Shown piece by piece: positions 16,503 through 24,029 of a stretch of 64,000 nt of DNA. The notes under the pieces are model-generated. The model saw nothing but the letters and a program-made list of their open reading frames with translations. It made no database searches and had not been told where the DNA came from. Numbering within the stretch: position 1 is the stretch's first letter; each line of letters opens with the position of its first letter. The DNA comes from Acidimicrobiia bacterium (GTDB lineage Bacteria; Actinomycetota; Acidimicrobiia; Spongiisociales; ZC4RG35): NCBI GenBank assembly GCA_028285585.1, contig JANQOU010000005.1:1-64000 (forward strand). The letters run 5' to 3'. The position numbers and the translations under genes are program-made.

Positions 16503-16629
16503 GTGAACGCCTCTGGTTGGGAGGTTGAGATCGACAACCGGTCAGTCGATACCGTGCCCGAGTTCGACGAGTTCGAGAGCTGGTATCGCTGACAGGTAGA
16601 TCGAGATCGAAGTGGAGCTCAACGACTGA
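16503..16629 (+). pseudogene. Possible remnant of a PepSY-like domain
   Basis: The gap between the Asp-rich gene and the kinase holds a short frame encoding ASGWEVEIDNRSVD, then a stop, then in another frame IEIEVELND and a stop. Strand-like EVE pairs of this kind occur in PepSY domains, which are common in acidic exported proteins near two-component systems. It could equally be chance. No start signal is convincing. Confidence 0.2.
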
Positions 16630-16641
16630 GGCCCCCCTCCA

Positions 16642-17910
16642 CTACCCAAACCAGATACGGACGACCGCCCCGCCCCCGGGGCGGTCGTCTACTTCCAGAC
16701 TCCCTCCCGTTGACTCCGCAGTTCGTCTGACGATGTCGAGACCCAGGCCGGTCGAGCCGCCTCCGCTGATGCCTCTCTCAACAAGCGCCAAGTCCCCGAA
16801 GCCATTACCGCCGTCGGCGACTTCGAGCCAGGGTCGGCCATCCGTCACTCCGGTGGATATCCAGATCGGTATCCCGGCTTCGGTGTGTGAGAACACGTTT
16901 CCGATCAGCGCGTCGACGACTGCTTCCAACTCGCTCGACTCGAACCCCAATTCGACAGATGGAGCCCCGAGGGCGATGTCGAAAGCCCGAGTCTCCTCGT
17001 TAGCGAGGACACGCCAGAACTCCGAGCGTTGCGACACCACCCCGTCGAGATCGGAGCGAGCTCCGACGGCCCCACGGTCGGACCGTGCCGCGACGATCAA
17101 TTGATCGATCGAGTGCTCGAGGCGGTCGACTAGAGCAATGGTCTCTTCCCTCTCCGTGTCTGCCCTGAGAGTCTCTGCGCGGAGCCGAAGGGCTGTCAGT
17201 GGCGTCCTGAGACGATGAGACAGGTCCGCCACCGATTCGCGTTCTTCGCGGAGCAGCTCGTCCAGCCGGGACGCCAGGGTGTTGAAGGCGTCAGCCACCT
17301 CTGCGAGCTCGCGCGGCTCACCGACCTCGGCTCTGGCCGTCAGGTCGCCTCCACCCAAGCGGTGAGCGGCATCCTCGAGCTCCCTGATCGGCTGCACCAT
17401 TGAGCGACCGAGGCGATCGGCCACCCATACCGCAGCGGCTACGACGACGATGCCGAGCAAACCGAGAAGAAGCCAAGACTCGGTCACGCCATCGGTCAGC
17501 TCGGCGTTTGTTGTCATCACATCGACGACCACCACAACGTCCTGGCCGATCACAGGGAGGGCTATCTCCCACCCGCCATCGATCACAGCCGTGATCGTCG
17601 CCTGGTCCTGGCGGGCCGATTCCACCAAAGACCCCTGGCCTTGGTTGGGCTCGCCGATGACCGAGTCGTCGGGCAAGACAACGATCGTCCCCTGCTGGGT
17701 GGGCCCGAGGGCTGTCTCTATGGCTTCGGGCGCCGTGTCGTCGGCAACGGTCAGGGCTATCAATGAGGCGATGGCCTGAGCCTCTCTCTCGGCCTCGACT
17801 CGCGCCCGGTCCTCGGCCTGACGGCGGACGAGCAGGCCAAGAGGCATGAGGAAGGTGAGGACTACGAGTGTTGTCGTCGCCAATGCGACCAGGGCAAGGC
17901 GCTTTCTCAC
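16642..17910 (-). CDS. Sensor histidine kinase with HAMP domain
   Basis: 422 residues. Two membrane spans (8-28 and 145-167) enclose an extracytoplasmic sensor of about 115 residues. A HAMP segment follows, then the H-box DLSHRLRTPLTALRLRAE with phospho-acceptor His232, an N-box near 335 (DALIGNVFSHT) and the G2 box GGSTGLGLDIVRR. It should sense an outside signal and phosphorylate the OmpR-type regulator whose gene overlaps its start by 4 bases. The last codons contain an 11-bp stem (16661-16671 with 16678-16688), possibly the terminator or simply GC-rich coding sequence. Confidence 0.92.
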   Translation of the reverse strand: MRKRLALVALATTTLVVLTFLMPLGLLVRRQAEDRARVEAEREAQAIASLIALTVADDTAPEAIETALGPTQQGTIVVLPDDSVIGEPNQGQGSLVESARQDQATITAVIDGGWEIALPVIGQDVVVVVDVMTTNAELTDGVTESWLLLGLLGIVVVAAAVWVADRLGRSMVQPIRELEDAAHRLGGGDLTARAEVGEPRELAEVADAFNTLASRLDELLREERESVADLSHRLRTPLTALRLRAETLRADTEREETIALVDRLEHSIDQLIVAARSDRGAVGARSDLDGVVSQRSEFWRVLANEETRAFDIALGAPSVELGFESSELEAVVDALIGNVFSHTEAGIPIWISTGVTDGRPWLEVADGGNGFGDLALVERGISGGGSTGLGLDIVRRTAESTGGSLEVDDRPGGGAVVRIWFG

Positions 17911-18590
17911 CCTTTCGGGTCGACCAGCTTGACCCCCACACCGTGAACCGTGCGTATGTATCGCGGCTCGGATGCGCTCTCGCCCAGCTTGTTACGGAGC
18001 CAGGAGAGGTGGACGTCGATGGTGCGGTCGGAGCCGCCATATGGTTCGCGCCATACCTCGGCCATGAGCTCTCTCTTGCTCACCACGGTCCCTGCTCGCT
18101 CGGTGATGACCCGGAGCAGATCGAATTCCTTGGGGCTCAGATCGAGAGGTTCTCCATCCAAAGATGCCTCTCTGGCGGCCACGTCGATCTTGAGCCCTCC
18201 GACTCGCAGCGTCGAAGCAGCACCGTCGGCCGACCCTCTGCGCAGCACCGCCCGAGTCCTGGCCTCGAGCTGCTCTACCGAGAAGGGCTTGACCAAGTAG
18301 TCGTCCGCACCCGCATCCAGGGTCTTTACGACCACGTCGTCGGCACCGCGCGCAGTGATCACGATGACGGGGACTTGGCTCACAGCTTTGATCATCCGAA
18401 GAAGCTCCGTCCCGTCGAGATCCGGAAGCCCCAGGTCCATGACGACGAGATCGGGCGAGGTATTGACCGCCAGCTCCAGGCCTTCGAGGGCGGTGTTGGA
18501 GCTCTCCACATCGTGGCCGTTGGCGGCGAGACCGTTTGCCACCAGGCGTCGGATGTCGACGTCGTCTTCGATCAGGACCACACTGGCCAT
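17907..18590 (-). CDS. OmpR/PhoB-family response regulator
   Basis: 227 residues. The receiver domain has the acidic pair Glu8/Asp9-Asp10, phospho-acceptor Asp52 (LVVMDLGLPD) and Lys101 (YLVKPF). The C-terminal winged-helix domain has the family pattern LSPKEFDLL and the recognition helix region SDRTIDVHLSWLRNKLG. A GTG directly before the ATG is also possible as start. It is the first gene of the two-gene regulator-kinase operon. A TTGACG direct repeat in the upstream gap fits its expected binding-site geometry, so autoregulation and control of the divergent exported protein are likely. Confidence 0.93.
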   Translation of the reverse strand: MASVVLIEDDVDIRRLVANGLAANGHDVESSNTALEGLELAVNTSPDLVVMDLGLPDLDGTELLRMIKAVSQVPVIVITARGADDVVVKTLDAGADDYLVKPFSVEQLEARTRAVLRRGSADGAASTLRVGGLKIDVAAREASLDGEPLDLSPKEFDLLRVITERAGTVVSKRELMAEVWREPYGGSDRTIDVHLSWLRNKLGESASEPRYIRTVHGVGVKLVDPKG

Positions 18591-18641
18591 CACGCCAGAT
18601 TATCGCCACGTCCCAGGCTCAATCCACGCCTTAGGGATTCC

Positions 18642-18658
18642 TTGACGCTTCGTTGACG
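18642..18658 (+). promoter_or_regulatory. TTGACG direct repeat, candidate response-regulator site
   Basis: TTGACG-N5-TTGACG, an 11-bp period direct repeat, lies in the 101-base gap between the response regulator and the divergent exported protein. OmpR-family dimers bind head-to-tail half-sites with this period. The second half-site could also act as a -35 element for the rightward gene, whose -10 (GACAAT, 18680-18685) ends six bases before its ATG. Confidence 0.5.
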
Positions 18659-18691
18659 GCACCAAATGCAAAATGCTGAGACAATGCCGCG

Positions 18692-19219
18692 ATGCGACGT
18701 CTTGGTCTCATCACGGCGTGGTCGTTGGTTCTCGTTCTCACCACCTCTTTGACGTGGCAGATCGTCAGCGCGGCCGACGACCGGGTCAGCGATCGCCCTG
18801 TTTCGCCGCTCAATGTCGCGGCGCCGACGTTTGCTCCTGCGTCGCCGACGACGACCACCACCATCGCTGTCGTCCCTACGACCTCCATCGCCGACACGGT
18901 TACGCCCACAACCATCCCGGCAACAACCACGACGACCTCGTCGGGATCGGTCAGTTCGACAACTTCGACGACCCAGCCGGAATGGTCGGTCAGGTCCATA
19001 TCCACCGTTGGTGGAGATGTGGTGGTCAGGTATCGGCCGGGCGAGGTCGTCCTTCAGACGGCGACTCCGGCACCCGGCTTCAACACGGAAGTCGACGACG
19101 CGGGCCCGCCAGAGGTCGCCGTCGAGTTCGAGTCCGAAGAGAAGAAGGTCGAGGTATCGGCCAAGTGGTTGAACGGCGACCTTTCGGTCGAGGTCACTGA
19201 GTCGAGCCACGACGACTAG
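18692..19219 (+). CDS. Exported protein with Thr-rich linker, divergent from two-component system
   Basis: 175 residues: a signal peptide or anchor (residues 5-27, ending VSAAD), a long Thr/Ser/Pro linker with TTTTT and TTSSGS stretches (about 50-95), then a beta-strand-rich acidic domain of about 75 residues (VGGDVVVRYRPGEVVLQ, FESEEKKVEVSAKW). No family is recognised. The probable -10 box GACAAT lies six bases before the ATG, so the mRNA is probably leaderless. The shared promoter region with the regulator operon makes it a likely target of that system. Confidence 0.7.
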   Translation: MRRLGLITAWSLVLVLTTSLTWQIVSAADDRVSDRPVSPLNVAAPTFAPASPTTTTTIAVVPTTSIADTVTPTTIPATTTTTSSGSVSSTTSTTQPEWSVRSISTVGGDVVVRYRPGEVVLQTATPAPGFNTEVDDAGPPEVAVEFESEEKKVEVSAKWLNGDLSVEVTESSHDD

Positions 19220-19234
19220 GCCTACTGGTCCTGT

Positions 19235-19292
19235 TTCTCGTTTGTGCTGCAGAGGGTTGCGTTCAAAGCCACCTGATGCAGCCCAGTCGAGG
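19235..19292. repeat. Dispersed palindromic intergenic element, copy A
   Basis: About 58 bp, read on the minus strand: GGGCTGCATC...GAACGCAAC...CTGCAGCACA...CGAGAA. It shares with copies near 20.3, 35.2 and 55.3 kb the outer arms GCTGCAT / ATGCAGC and inner arms around GTTGCG / CGCAAC. It lies in the 115-base gap between the Thr-rich exported protein and the prenyltransferase-like gene. Confidence 0.7.
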
Positions 19293-19334
19293 GGTGAGGT
19301 GACATCGCCGCTGCGTAGTTAGTGTCGATCGGTG

Positions 19335-20273
19335 ATGGATGTGACGGCCTGGTTGCTCGAAGGTGATCCTGCGATTCGATGGCAGGTGATGGCAGATCTC
19401 CTCGATGAGAGCCCATCGAGTGTCGACGAAGAACGAGCGCTGGTGGCAACAGAAGGTTGGGGGAAGCAGTTGCTCGCCCTCCAGGAGCCAGATGGCACCT
19501 GGGCCGGCGGCTTCTACTCACCGAAGTGGATCTCCACCAACTACACCCTTCGCCAGCTTCGCTACTTCGGGCTCGACCCGACAAGCCCCCAGGCTCAGGC
19601 AGCTCGTGACCGGCTGATAGAAGGCGGCCGGACCTGGCGGCACGGCGTGGACGGAGGCGGCGGCGTTCCTTTCTTTCACTACATGGCGGAGACCTGTGTC
19701 ACGGCCATGAATCTGGGGTTGGGCTGCTACTTCCAGGCGACCTCAGAGCGCACGACCGAGGTGGTGCGGTTCCTGCTCGAACAACAGATGGATGACGGCG
19801 GCTGGAACTGCGAGGTGGTCCGTGGCTCTGTTCGCTCCTCCTTTCACACCACGATCAGCACATTGGAGGCGCTGTTGGAGTTCGAGCGGAGTGGATACGA
19901 GCCAGCGCTCGAAGACGCGAGCCAGGCCGCCAGAACCAGGGCTCACGAGTACATGCTTGACCGGCACCTGATGCGCGGCCTGTCCGACGGCGAGATGATC
20001 AACCAATCGTGGACCCGCTTCTCTTTCCCCCCACGTTGGTGGTACGACGTGCTCCGCGGTCTCGACTATCTGCGTGACGCGGCTGTTCCGGTGGACGAGC
20101 GCTGGGATGAGGCGCTTTCACTGGTGGAATCGAGGAGGTCTGCGGAGGGCACCTGGAAGCTTCAGAACCATCATTCGGGCAGGGAGCACTTCCGCATGGA
20201 GCAACCTGGGAAATCGAGTCGGTGGAACACGCTCAGGGCCAGCCGGGTTCTCCGCTACGTGGAGGCTGGCTAG
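19335..20273 (+). CDS. Prenyltransferase/squalene oxidase-repeat-like protein
   Basis: 312 residues from ATG 19335, with an in-frame GTG just before it. It resembles the alpha/alpha-toroid of squalene/hopene cyclases and prenyltransferases: repeated helical units with QEPDGTWAGGF, QQMDDGGWNCEV and RSAEGTWKLQ, which are QW-like motifs, and a Trp-rich C-terminus. It is much shorter than a true triterpene cyclase and lacks the DxDD-type acid motif, so it is probably not a cyclase. Bacterial proteins of this short type are common and mostly uncharacterised. It is flanked on both sides by copies of the palindromic element. Confidence 0.7.
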   Translation: MDVTAWLLEGDPAIRWQVMADLLDESPSSVDEERALVATEGWGKQLLALQEPDGTWAGGFYSPKWISTNYTLRQLRYFGLDPTSPQAQAARDRLIEGGRTWRHGVDGGGGVPFFHYMAETCVTAMNLGLGCYFQATSERTTEVVRFLLEQQMDDGGWNCEVVRGSVRSSFHTTISTLEALLEFERSGYEPALEDASQAARTRAHEYMLDRHLMRGLSDGEMINQSWTRFSFPPRWWYDVLRGLDYLRDAAVPVDERWDEALSLVESRRSAEGTWKLQNHHSGREHFRMEQPGKSSRWNTLRASRVLRYVEAG

Positions 20274-20282
20274 CTGTTCTCG

Positions 20283-20340
20283 CTCGTCTGGGCTGCATCT
20301 AGTTGCGCTCACCGCAACGCTGTGCAGCGCAGCCGAGAGG
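20283..20340. repeat. Dispersed palindromic intergenic element, copy B
   Basis: Plus-strand copy: CTGGGCTGCATC, GTTGCGCTCACCGCAACGC, TGTGCAGCGCAGCCGAGAG. The inner stem GTTGCG / CGCAAC is perfect in this copy. It begins about ten bases after the stop of the prenyltransferase-like gene. Confidence 0.75.
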
Positions 20341-20455
20341 GCCCCTAGAGGCCCGGCGGTCCCGGCGAAAGTCCCTGAATCTCTGGTCATCGGACTCTGC
20401 GCAAACACGGATGACAGGCCGACGATTGGGGTGACCGAACCATAGGAGCCCATAG

Positions 20456-21694
20456 ATGAGGCAGTTGTTGGTGTTGGGCGCAGGTACCGCCGGCACCATG
20501 GTTGTCAACAAGCTCAGGTCGCAGCTCGACGCAGACGAGTGGTCGATCATCGTCGTAGACCCAGACCCGGCACATCACTATCAGCCCGGGTACCTGTTCA
20601 TCCCTTTCGGGACTTACCAGCCCGGCCAAGTGACGAAACCCAAGGCGAAGTTCATCCCCAAGGGTGTCGACCTCGTCACCGCCGAAGTCGACCGTGTCGA
20701 GCCATCAGAGAATCGTGTTTTCCTGTCCGACGGATCTGCGATCGGATACGACTTCCTGGTGATTGCCACGGGCACCACGCCGAGACCCGAGGAGACGCCC
20801 GGGATGCTGGGGGAGGAGTGGCAGCGGAGTGTCTTCGACTTCTACACCCTCGACGGCTCTACTGCCCTCGCCGACAAGCTGCGTAGTTGGGAGGGAGGCC
20901 GACTGGTCGTGCACATCTCTGAGATGCCGATCAAGTGCCCGGTCGCTCCTCTCGAGTTTGCGTTCCTCGCCGACTCCCACTTCAAAGAGCGCGAGATGCG
21001 CGACCGCGTCGAGATCACCTATGTGACTCCTCTTGACGCAGCCTTCACCAAGCCGATTGCCGCAGCCCACCTGGGTGGGATGCTGGAGGAGCGGAAGATC
21101 ACGGTGGAGACCGACTTCTACATCGAGTCGGTGGACAACGAGAAGAAGGAGATCGTGTCCTTCGACGAGAGGGCGATCCCGTTCGATCTCCTGGTGACGG
21201 TTCCCGTCAACATGGGCGCTGACTTCATTGGCCGCAGCGGTCTTGGCAACGATCTCAACTATGTCCCGGTTGACCACGAGACGATGCTCTCGAGGGACTG
21301 GGACAACATCTTCGCAGTTGGCGATGCCGCAGACCTACCAACATCCAAAGCCGGGTCCGTCGCTCACTTCGCCATCGAGATCTTCACCGAGAACTTCTTG
21401 CAGCATGTCGACGGCCAGGAGATGACCCACGCTTTCGATGGTCACGCCAACTGCTTCGTCGAGTCCGGAGGGGGCAAGGGCATGCTGATCGACTTCAACT
21501 ACGAGACACAGCCCTTGCCCGGCCGATATCCGATCCCGGGGCTCGGGCCCTTCAAGCTGCTCGAGGAGACCGAGTTGAACCATCTCGGGAAGCTGATGTT
21601 CAAGTGGGTGTACTGGAACGCCTTGTTGCCGGGACGCGACCTGCCACTTCCGGCCCTGATGTCGATGGCCGGCAAAGAGGAAGTCGAGGCCTGA
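20456..21694 (+). CDS. Sulfide:quinone oxidoreductase-like flavoprotein
   Basis: 412 residues, the usual SQR length. An N-terminal dinucleotide fold (LLVLGAGTAGT), the ATGTTPRP motif near 104-111 and a second FAD motif NIFAVGDAADLP (284-295) place it in the two-dinucleotide-binding flavoprotein family. Cys161 (IKCPVAPLEF) and Cys333 (ANCFVESGGGKGMLIDF) match two SQR redox cysteines; the third, near residue 128, is absent. SQR-type enzymes oxidise sulfide at the membrane and pass electrons to quinone. ATG behind AGGAG. It heads a three-gene sulfur cluster with the DsrC-like and DsrE2-like genes. Confidence 0.82.
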   Translation: MRQLLVLGAGTAGTMVVNKLRSQLDADEWSIIVVDPDPAHHYQPGYLFIPFGTYQPGQVTKPKAKFIPKGVDLVTAEVDRVEPSENRVFLSDGSAIGYDFLVIATGTTPRPEETPGMLGEEWQRSVFDFYTLDGSTALADKLRSWEGGRLVVHISEMPIKCPVAPLEFAFLADSHFKEREMRDRVEITYVTPLDAAFTKPIAAAHLGGMLEERKITVETDFYIESVDNEKKEIVSFDERAIPFDLLVTVPVNMGADFIGRSGLGNDLNYVPVDHETMLSRDWDNIFAVGDAADLPTSKAGSVAHFAIEIFTENFLQHVDGQEMTHAFDGHANCFVESGGGKGMLIDFNYETQPLPGRYPIPGLGPFKLLEETELNHLGKLMFKWVYWNALLPGRDLPLPALMSMAGKEEVEA

Positions 21695-21724
21695 GATCAC
21701 AAACGAGAGAAAGGAGCCTGAGCG

Positions 21725-22039
21725 ATGACTCTGGCGACCATCGCCGGCCAGGAGGTCCACGTCGACGACGAGGGCTTCATGACCGAATACGACGAGTGGA
21801 GCGAAGACCTGGCCAGCACATTGGCGGGCAACATCGGTATCGAGTTGACCGACGACCACTGGCAAGCGATTCGCTTCCTGCGCGACGACTACAAGGTCGA
21901 GGGTGTCACGCCGACACTACGAAGAGTGACGAACACCGGAGGGATCCCGACCAAGCAGTTGTTCGTCTTGTTTCCCAAGAAGCCGGCCAAGAAGATGGCC
22001 TACATCGCAGGTCTTCCCAAGCCGGCCGGCTGCGTTTGA
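21725..22039 (+). CDS. DsrC/TusE-like sulfur carrier with a single conserved cysteine
   Basis: 104 residues, the DsrC/TusE length. It has the N-terminal EGFMTEYDEWSEDLA strand and the helix-rich core with TDDHWQAIRFLRDDY. The C-terminal arm ends AYIAGLPKPAGCV, so the penultimate Cys103 is present, but the second arm cysteine of true DsrC (10 residues before) is replaced by Ala. This is the arrangement of TusE and DsrC-like relatives that carry persulfide rather than trisulfide. It sits 30 bases after the SQR-like gene and 15 bases before the DsrE2-like gene. Confidence 0.87.
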   Translation: MTLATIAGQEVHVDDEGFMTEYDEWSEDLASTLAGNIGIELTDDHWQAIRFLRDDYKVEGVTPTLRRVTNTGGIPTKQLFVLFPKKPAKKMAYIAGLPKPAGCV

Positions 22040-22054
22040 TAGGAGGTTTGTGAG

Positions 22055-22561
22055 ATGACGATGACGATGGAAGCCCCGGTGCCCGTCTTCGACGACGAAG
22101 CCACCGACCGCAAGTTGGCAATCATCTGCTCCAAAGGCTCGCTGGACATGGCTTATCCCGGGCTGGTGCTGGCAAACGCGGCCCTGAGTGAGGGAATCGA
22201 GACCCACCTCTTCTTCACGTTCTGGGGCTTTGACATCATCAACAAAGAGACGATGGATCACCTTCAGTTCACACCTGTAGGCAATCCGGCCACGCACATG
22301 CCGCCGATGCTGATGGGATTGCCGGGCATGACCGCTTTCGCCACCCACATGATGAAGAAGCAGATAGAGGGGATCGACATCCCCGATGTCCCGGAGTTCC
22401 TCGAGTTGATCACCGACGCGGGCGGGCATTTGTGGGCCTGCCGTATGAGCGCAGACATGATGCACCTCGAGGAGGAGCAGCTCTACGAGCGGGTCGAGGG
22501 CATCATCAACGCTGCCGACTTCATCGAGCTCTCGGAGGGCGCTCAGACGATCTTCATCTGA
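22055..22561 (+). CDS. DsrE2-like sulfurtransferase
   Basis: 168 residues. It matches the DsrE/DsrF-like DsrE2 pattern: LAIICSKGSLDMAYPGLVLA with Cys25, the FFTFWGFDIINK segment, and a second conserved Cys129 in LWACRMSADMM. DsrE2 proteins take persulfide sulfur and hand it to TusA- or DsrC-type carriers. The usual membrane-spanning variant features are weak here. It is the third gene of the SQR-like/DsrC-like/DsrE2 cluster. Its end overlaps by 8 bases the end of the convergent cyclase gene. Confidence 0.87.
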   Translation: MTMTMEAPVPVFDDEATDRKLAIICSKGSLDMAYPGLVLANAALSEGIETHLFFTFWGFDIINKETMDHLQFTPVGNPATHMPPMLMGLPGMTAFATHMMKKQIEGIDIPDVPEFLELITDAGGHLWACRMSADMMHLEEEQLYERVEGIINAADFIELSEGAQTIFI

Positions 22562-23351
22562 ATCGGTTTCCGCTCTGCAGCCGGTGGACCGTTTGCTGGC
22601 CTGTGAAGCCTTTGAGCTGTCTTGGCGCGCCTTCGTCGAAGGTGAAACCCGTCGCTGCACCTAGCTGGGCGACACGATCCGAGGTGAGGATCTCGCCAGA
22701 GGAGGCTTCCTCACAGATTCGGCTCGCCAGGGTCACCGCGTCCCCGAAGAGGTCCGAACCGCTCTCAACCGGCTCGCCGGCGGCGAGGCCAATTCGGATG
22801 TCCAAGTCCGGTTGGCTTGCGAAGTCGTCCATGACGTCGAGTGCCCAGTCGAGAGCCGGCTGCACATCGGAGAACACGACCATGATGCCGTCGCCGGTGT
22901 GCTTCACCTCACGTCCCTGCGATCGCAGCAGAGAACGCCGGATCGTCAGGTCGTGCTCGGTGAGAAGAACCATGTACTCCGACTGGCCCAGGCGGTCGAG
23001 TAGTTGGGTCGAGCCGACCAGGTCGGTGAATCCGATCACGCGGAAGGCGCTCGTCACCTCGCTGGCATCAGCTGGGTCGTGAACCTCTCCAAGGAACCGG
23101 ACTACGTCCGTCTCGGAGACTTCGATGATCTCGGCGGCGACTTGGCCGTGAGATGCCTCGTGGGCACCGCTCATCGAGTCGGCGTCAGGTGCACGGGCAA
23201 AGCAGAAGACGAGCCCGGTGTCGGCGTCGTGCCAGTAGGAGAGGAACTCGACGCCGTAGTCACCGGCGATCTCGAGGTCGGCCGCGTGATTCTTGGCGGT
23301 TTCCTCCGCTGTCGACCCGGCGGCTTCGTGCCTGTCCAGAAAAAGGGGCAG
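22554..23351 (-). CDS. DUF4242-class III nucleotidyl cyclase fusion
   Basis: An N-terminal DUF4242 domain (PLFLDRHEAAG, YWHDADTGLVFCFARAPDA, HEASHGQVAAEIIEV) is joined to a class III adenylate/guanylate cyclase domain with metal motif FTDLVGSTQLL and the second Asp in HTGDGIMVVF. It should make cAMP or cGMP. The start is unusual: the frame is open back to a GTG at 23450, but those 33 residues cross the operator region and look non-coding. A CTG at 23351 lies five bases after a perfect GAGGAGG and begins exactly at the DUF4242 N-terminus, so it is preferred here. It is divergent from a TetR-SDR pair. Confidence 0.82.
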   Translation of the reverse strand: MPLFLDRHEAAGSTAEETAKNHAADLEIAGDYGVEFLSYWHDADTGLVFCFARAPDADSMSGAHEASHGQVAAEIIEVSETDVVRFLGEVHDPADASEVTSAFRVIGFTDLVGSTQLLDRLGQSEYMVLLTEHDLTIRRSLLRSQGREVKHTGDGIMVVFSDVQPALDWALDVMDDFASQPDLDIRIGLAAGEPVESGSDLFGDAVTLASRICEEASSGEILTSDRVAQLGAATGFTFDEGAPRQLKGFTGQQTVHRLQSGNRFR

Positions 23352-23414
23352 TGCATCCTCCTCGTTCCCTTCTAGAGGATATTGATTTGGTGTCCGGGAC
23401 GATGGGCTTGACGG

Positions 23415-23453
23415 TGAATGAATGTTCATACATAATGAATGAGTGTTCACTCA
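23415..23453. promoter_or_regulatory. Two tandem 18-bp operator-like inverted repeats
   Basis: TGAATGAATGTTCATACA (23415-23432) and TGAATGAGTGTTCACTCA (23436-23453) are related imperfect palindromes 21 bp apart, two helical turns. They lie in the divergent region between the TetR and cyclase genes. The geometry fits a TetR-family dimer pair. The second site covers the ATG at 23439, which argues that TetR translation starts later, at TTG 23463. Confidence 0.65.
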
Positions 23454-23462
23454 GGAGGCGTA

Positions 23463-24029
23463 TTGAGTCGGGACGACCGGCCAAAGGCAATTCGAGCGGC
23501 ATTGCGGGATCTGGTCGCCGAGCGCGGTTTCCATGGCGCGTCTATGTCGGCTGTCGCCGCCCACGCCGGAGTCGCCACAGGCACCGCCTACGTTCACTAC
23601 GAGTCGAAGGACGAACTGGTCTATGCCACCTACCTGGAGATCAAGCAGGAGCTTGGAACGGCAGTACTGGCAGATCTCGATCTAGGCGCAGGCCCCTTCG
23701 AGCGTTACCGCCATCTCTTCATCGAGGCGTACCGATTCCTCGCCGAGCAGCCGGCGAGAGCTGGGTTCCTGACTCAGCTCGAGGAGTCGCCGTTTCACGA
23801 GGAGGCTCGTGCACGTCTCGTTGAGGCCGGGGACCGGCTCGTTGAGGCCTCAGCGGCTTCGGACTTCGCTGCCTTGCTAGTGGATCTTCCCCAAGACGTG
23901 ATCTACGCCATGTCGCTCGGCGTGGCGGTTCGCCTCATCGCTGCTGGAGCACAACTCAAAGAAGAGGAGCTGGATCTCCTCGTCGACTCGACATGGCGGG
24001 CAATCACCCGCCCGGAAACGGAGACGTAA
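23463..24029 (+). CDS. TetR-family transcriptional regulator
   Basis: 188 residues from TTG 23463, which has AGGAGG four bases upstream; ATG 23439 in the same frame lies inside an operator-like palindrome and has no ribosome site. The N-terminal helix-turn-helix has the family pattern (RAALRDLVAERGFHGASMSAVAAHAGVATG, then AYVHYESKDEL). The C-terminal ligand domain is of the common acyl-CoA/lipid-responsive type, which is a tentative reading. It is followed without a gap by an SDR gene and probably represses both itself and the divergent cyclase gene. Confidence 0.88.
   Translation: MSRDDRPKAIRAALRDLVAERGFHGASMSAVAAHAGVATGTAYVHYESKDELVYATYLEIKQELGTAVLADLDLGAGPFERYRHLFIEAYRFLAEQPARAGFLTQLEESPFHEEARARLVEAGDRLVEASAASDFAALLVDLPQDVIYAMSLGVAVRLIAAGAQLKEEELDLLVDSTWRAITRPETET

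Noticed and set aside
16661-16688. 11-bp stem at the 3' end of the histidine kinase gene as terminator
   Set aside because: It lies within codons of a conserved Asp/Arg/Gly-rich end and before the stop; GC-rich coding sequence can explain it.
20370-20400. DosR-like box upstream of the SQR-like gene (GGGACTTTCG on the minus strand)
   Set aside because: Only one half-site fits and the second is in direct, not inverted, orientation.
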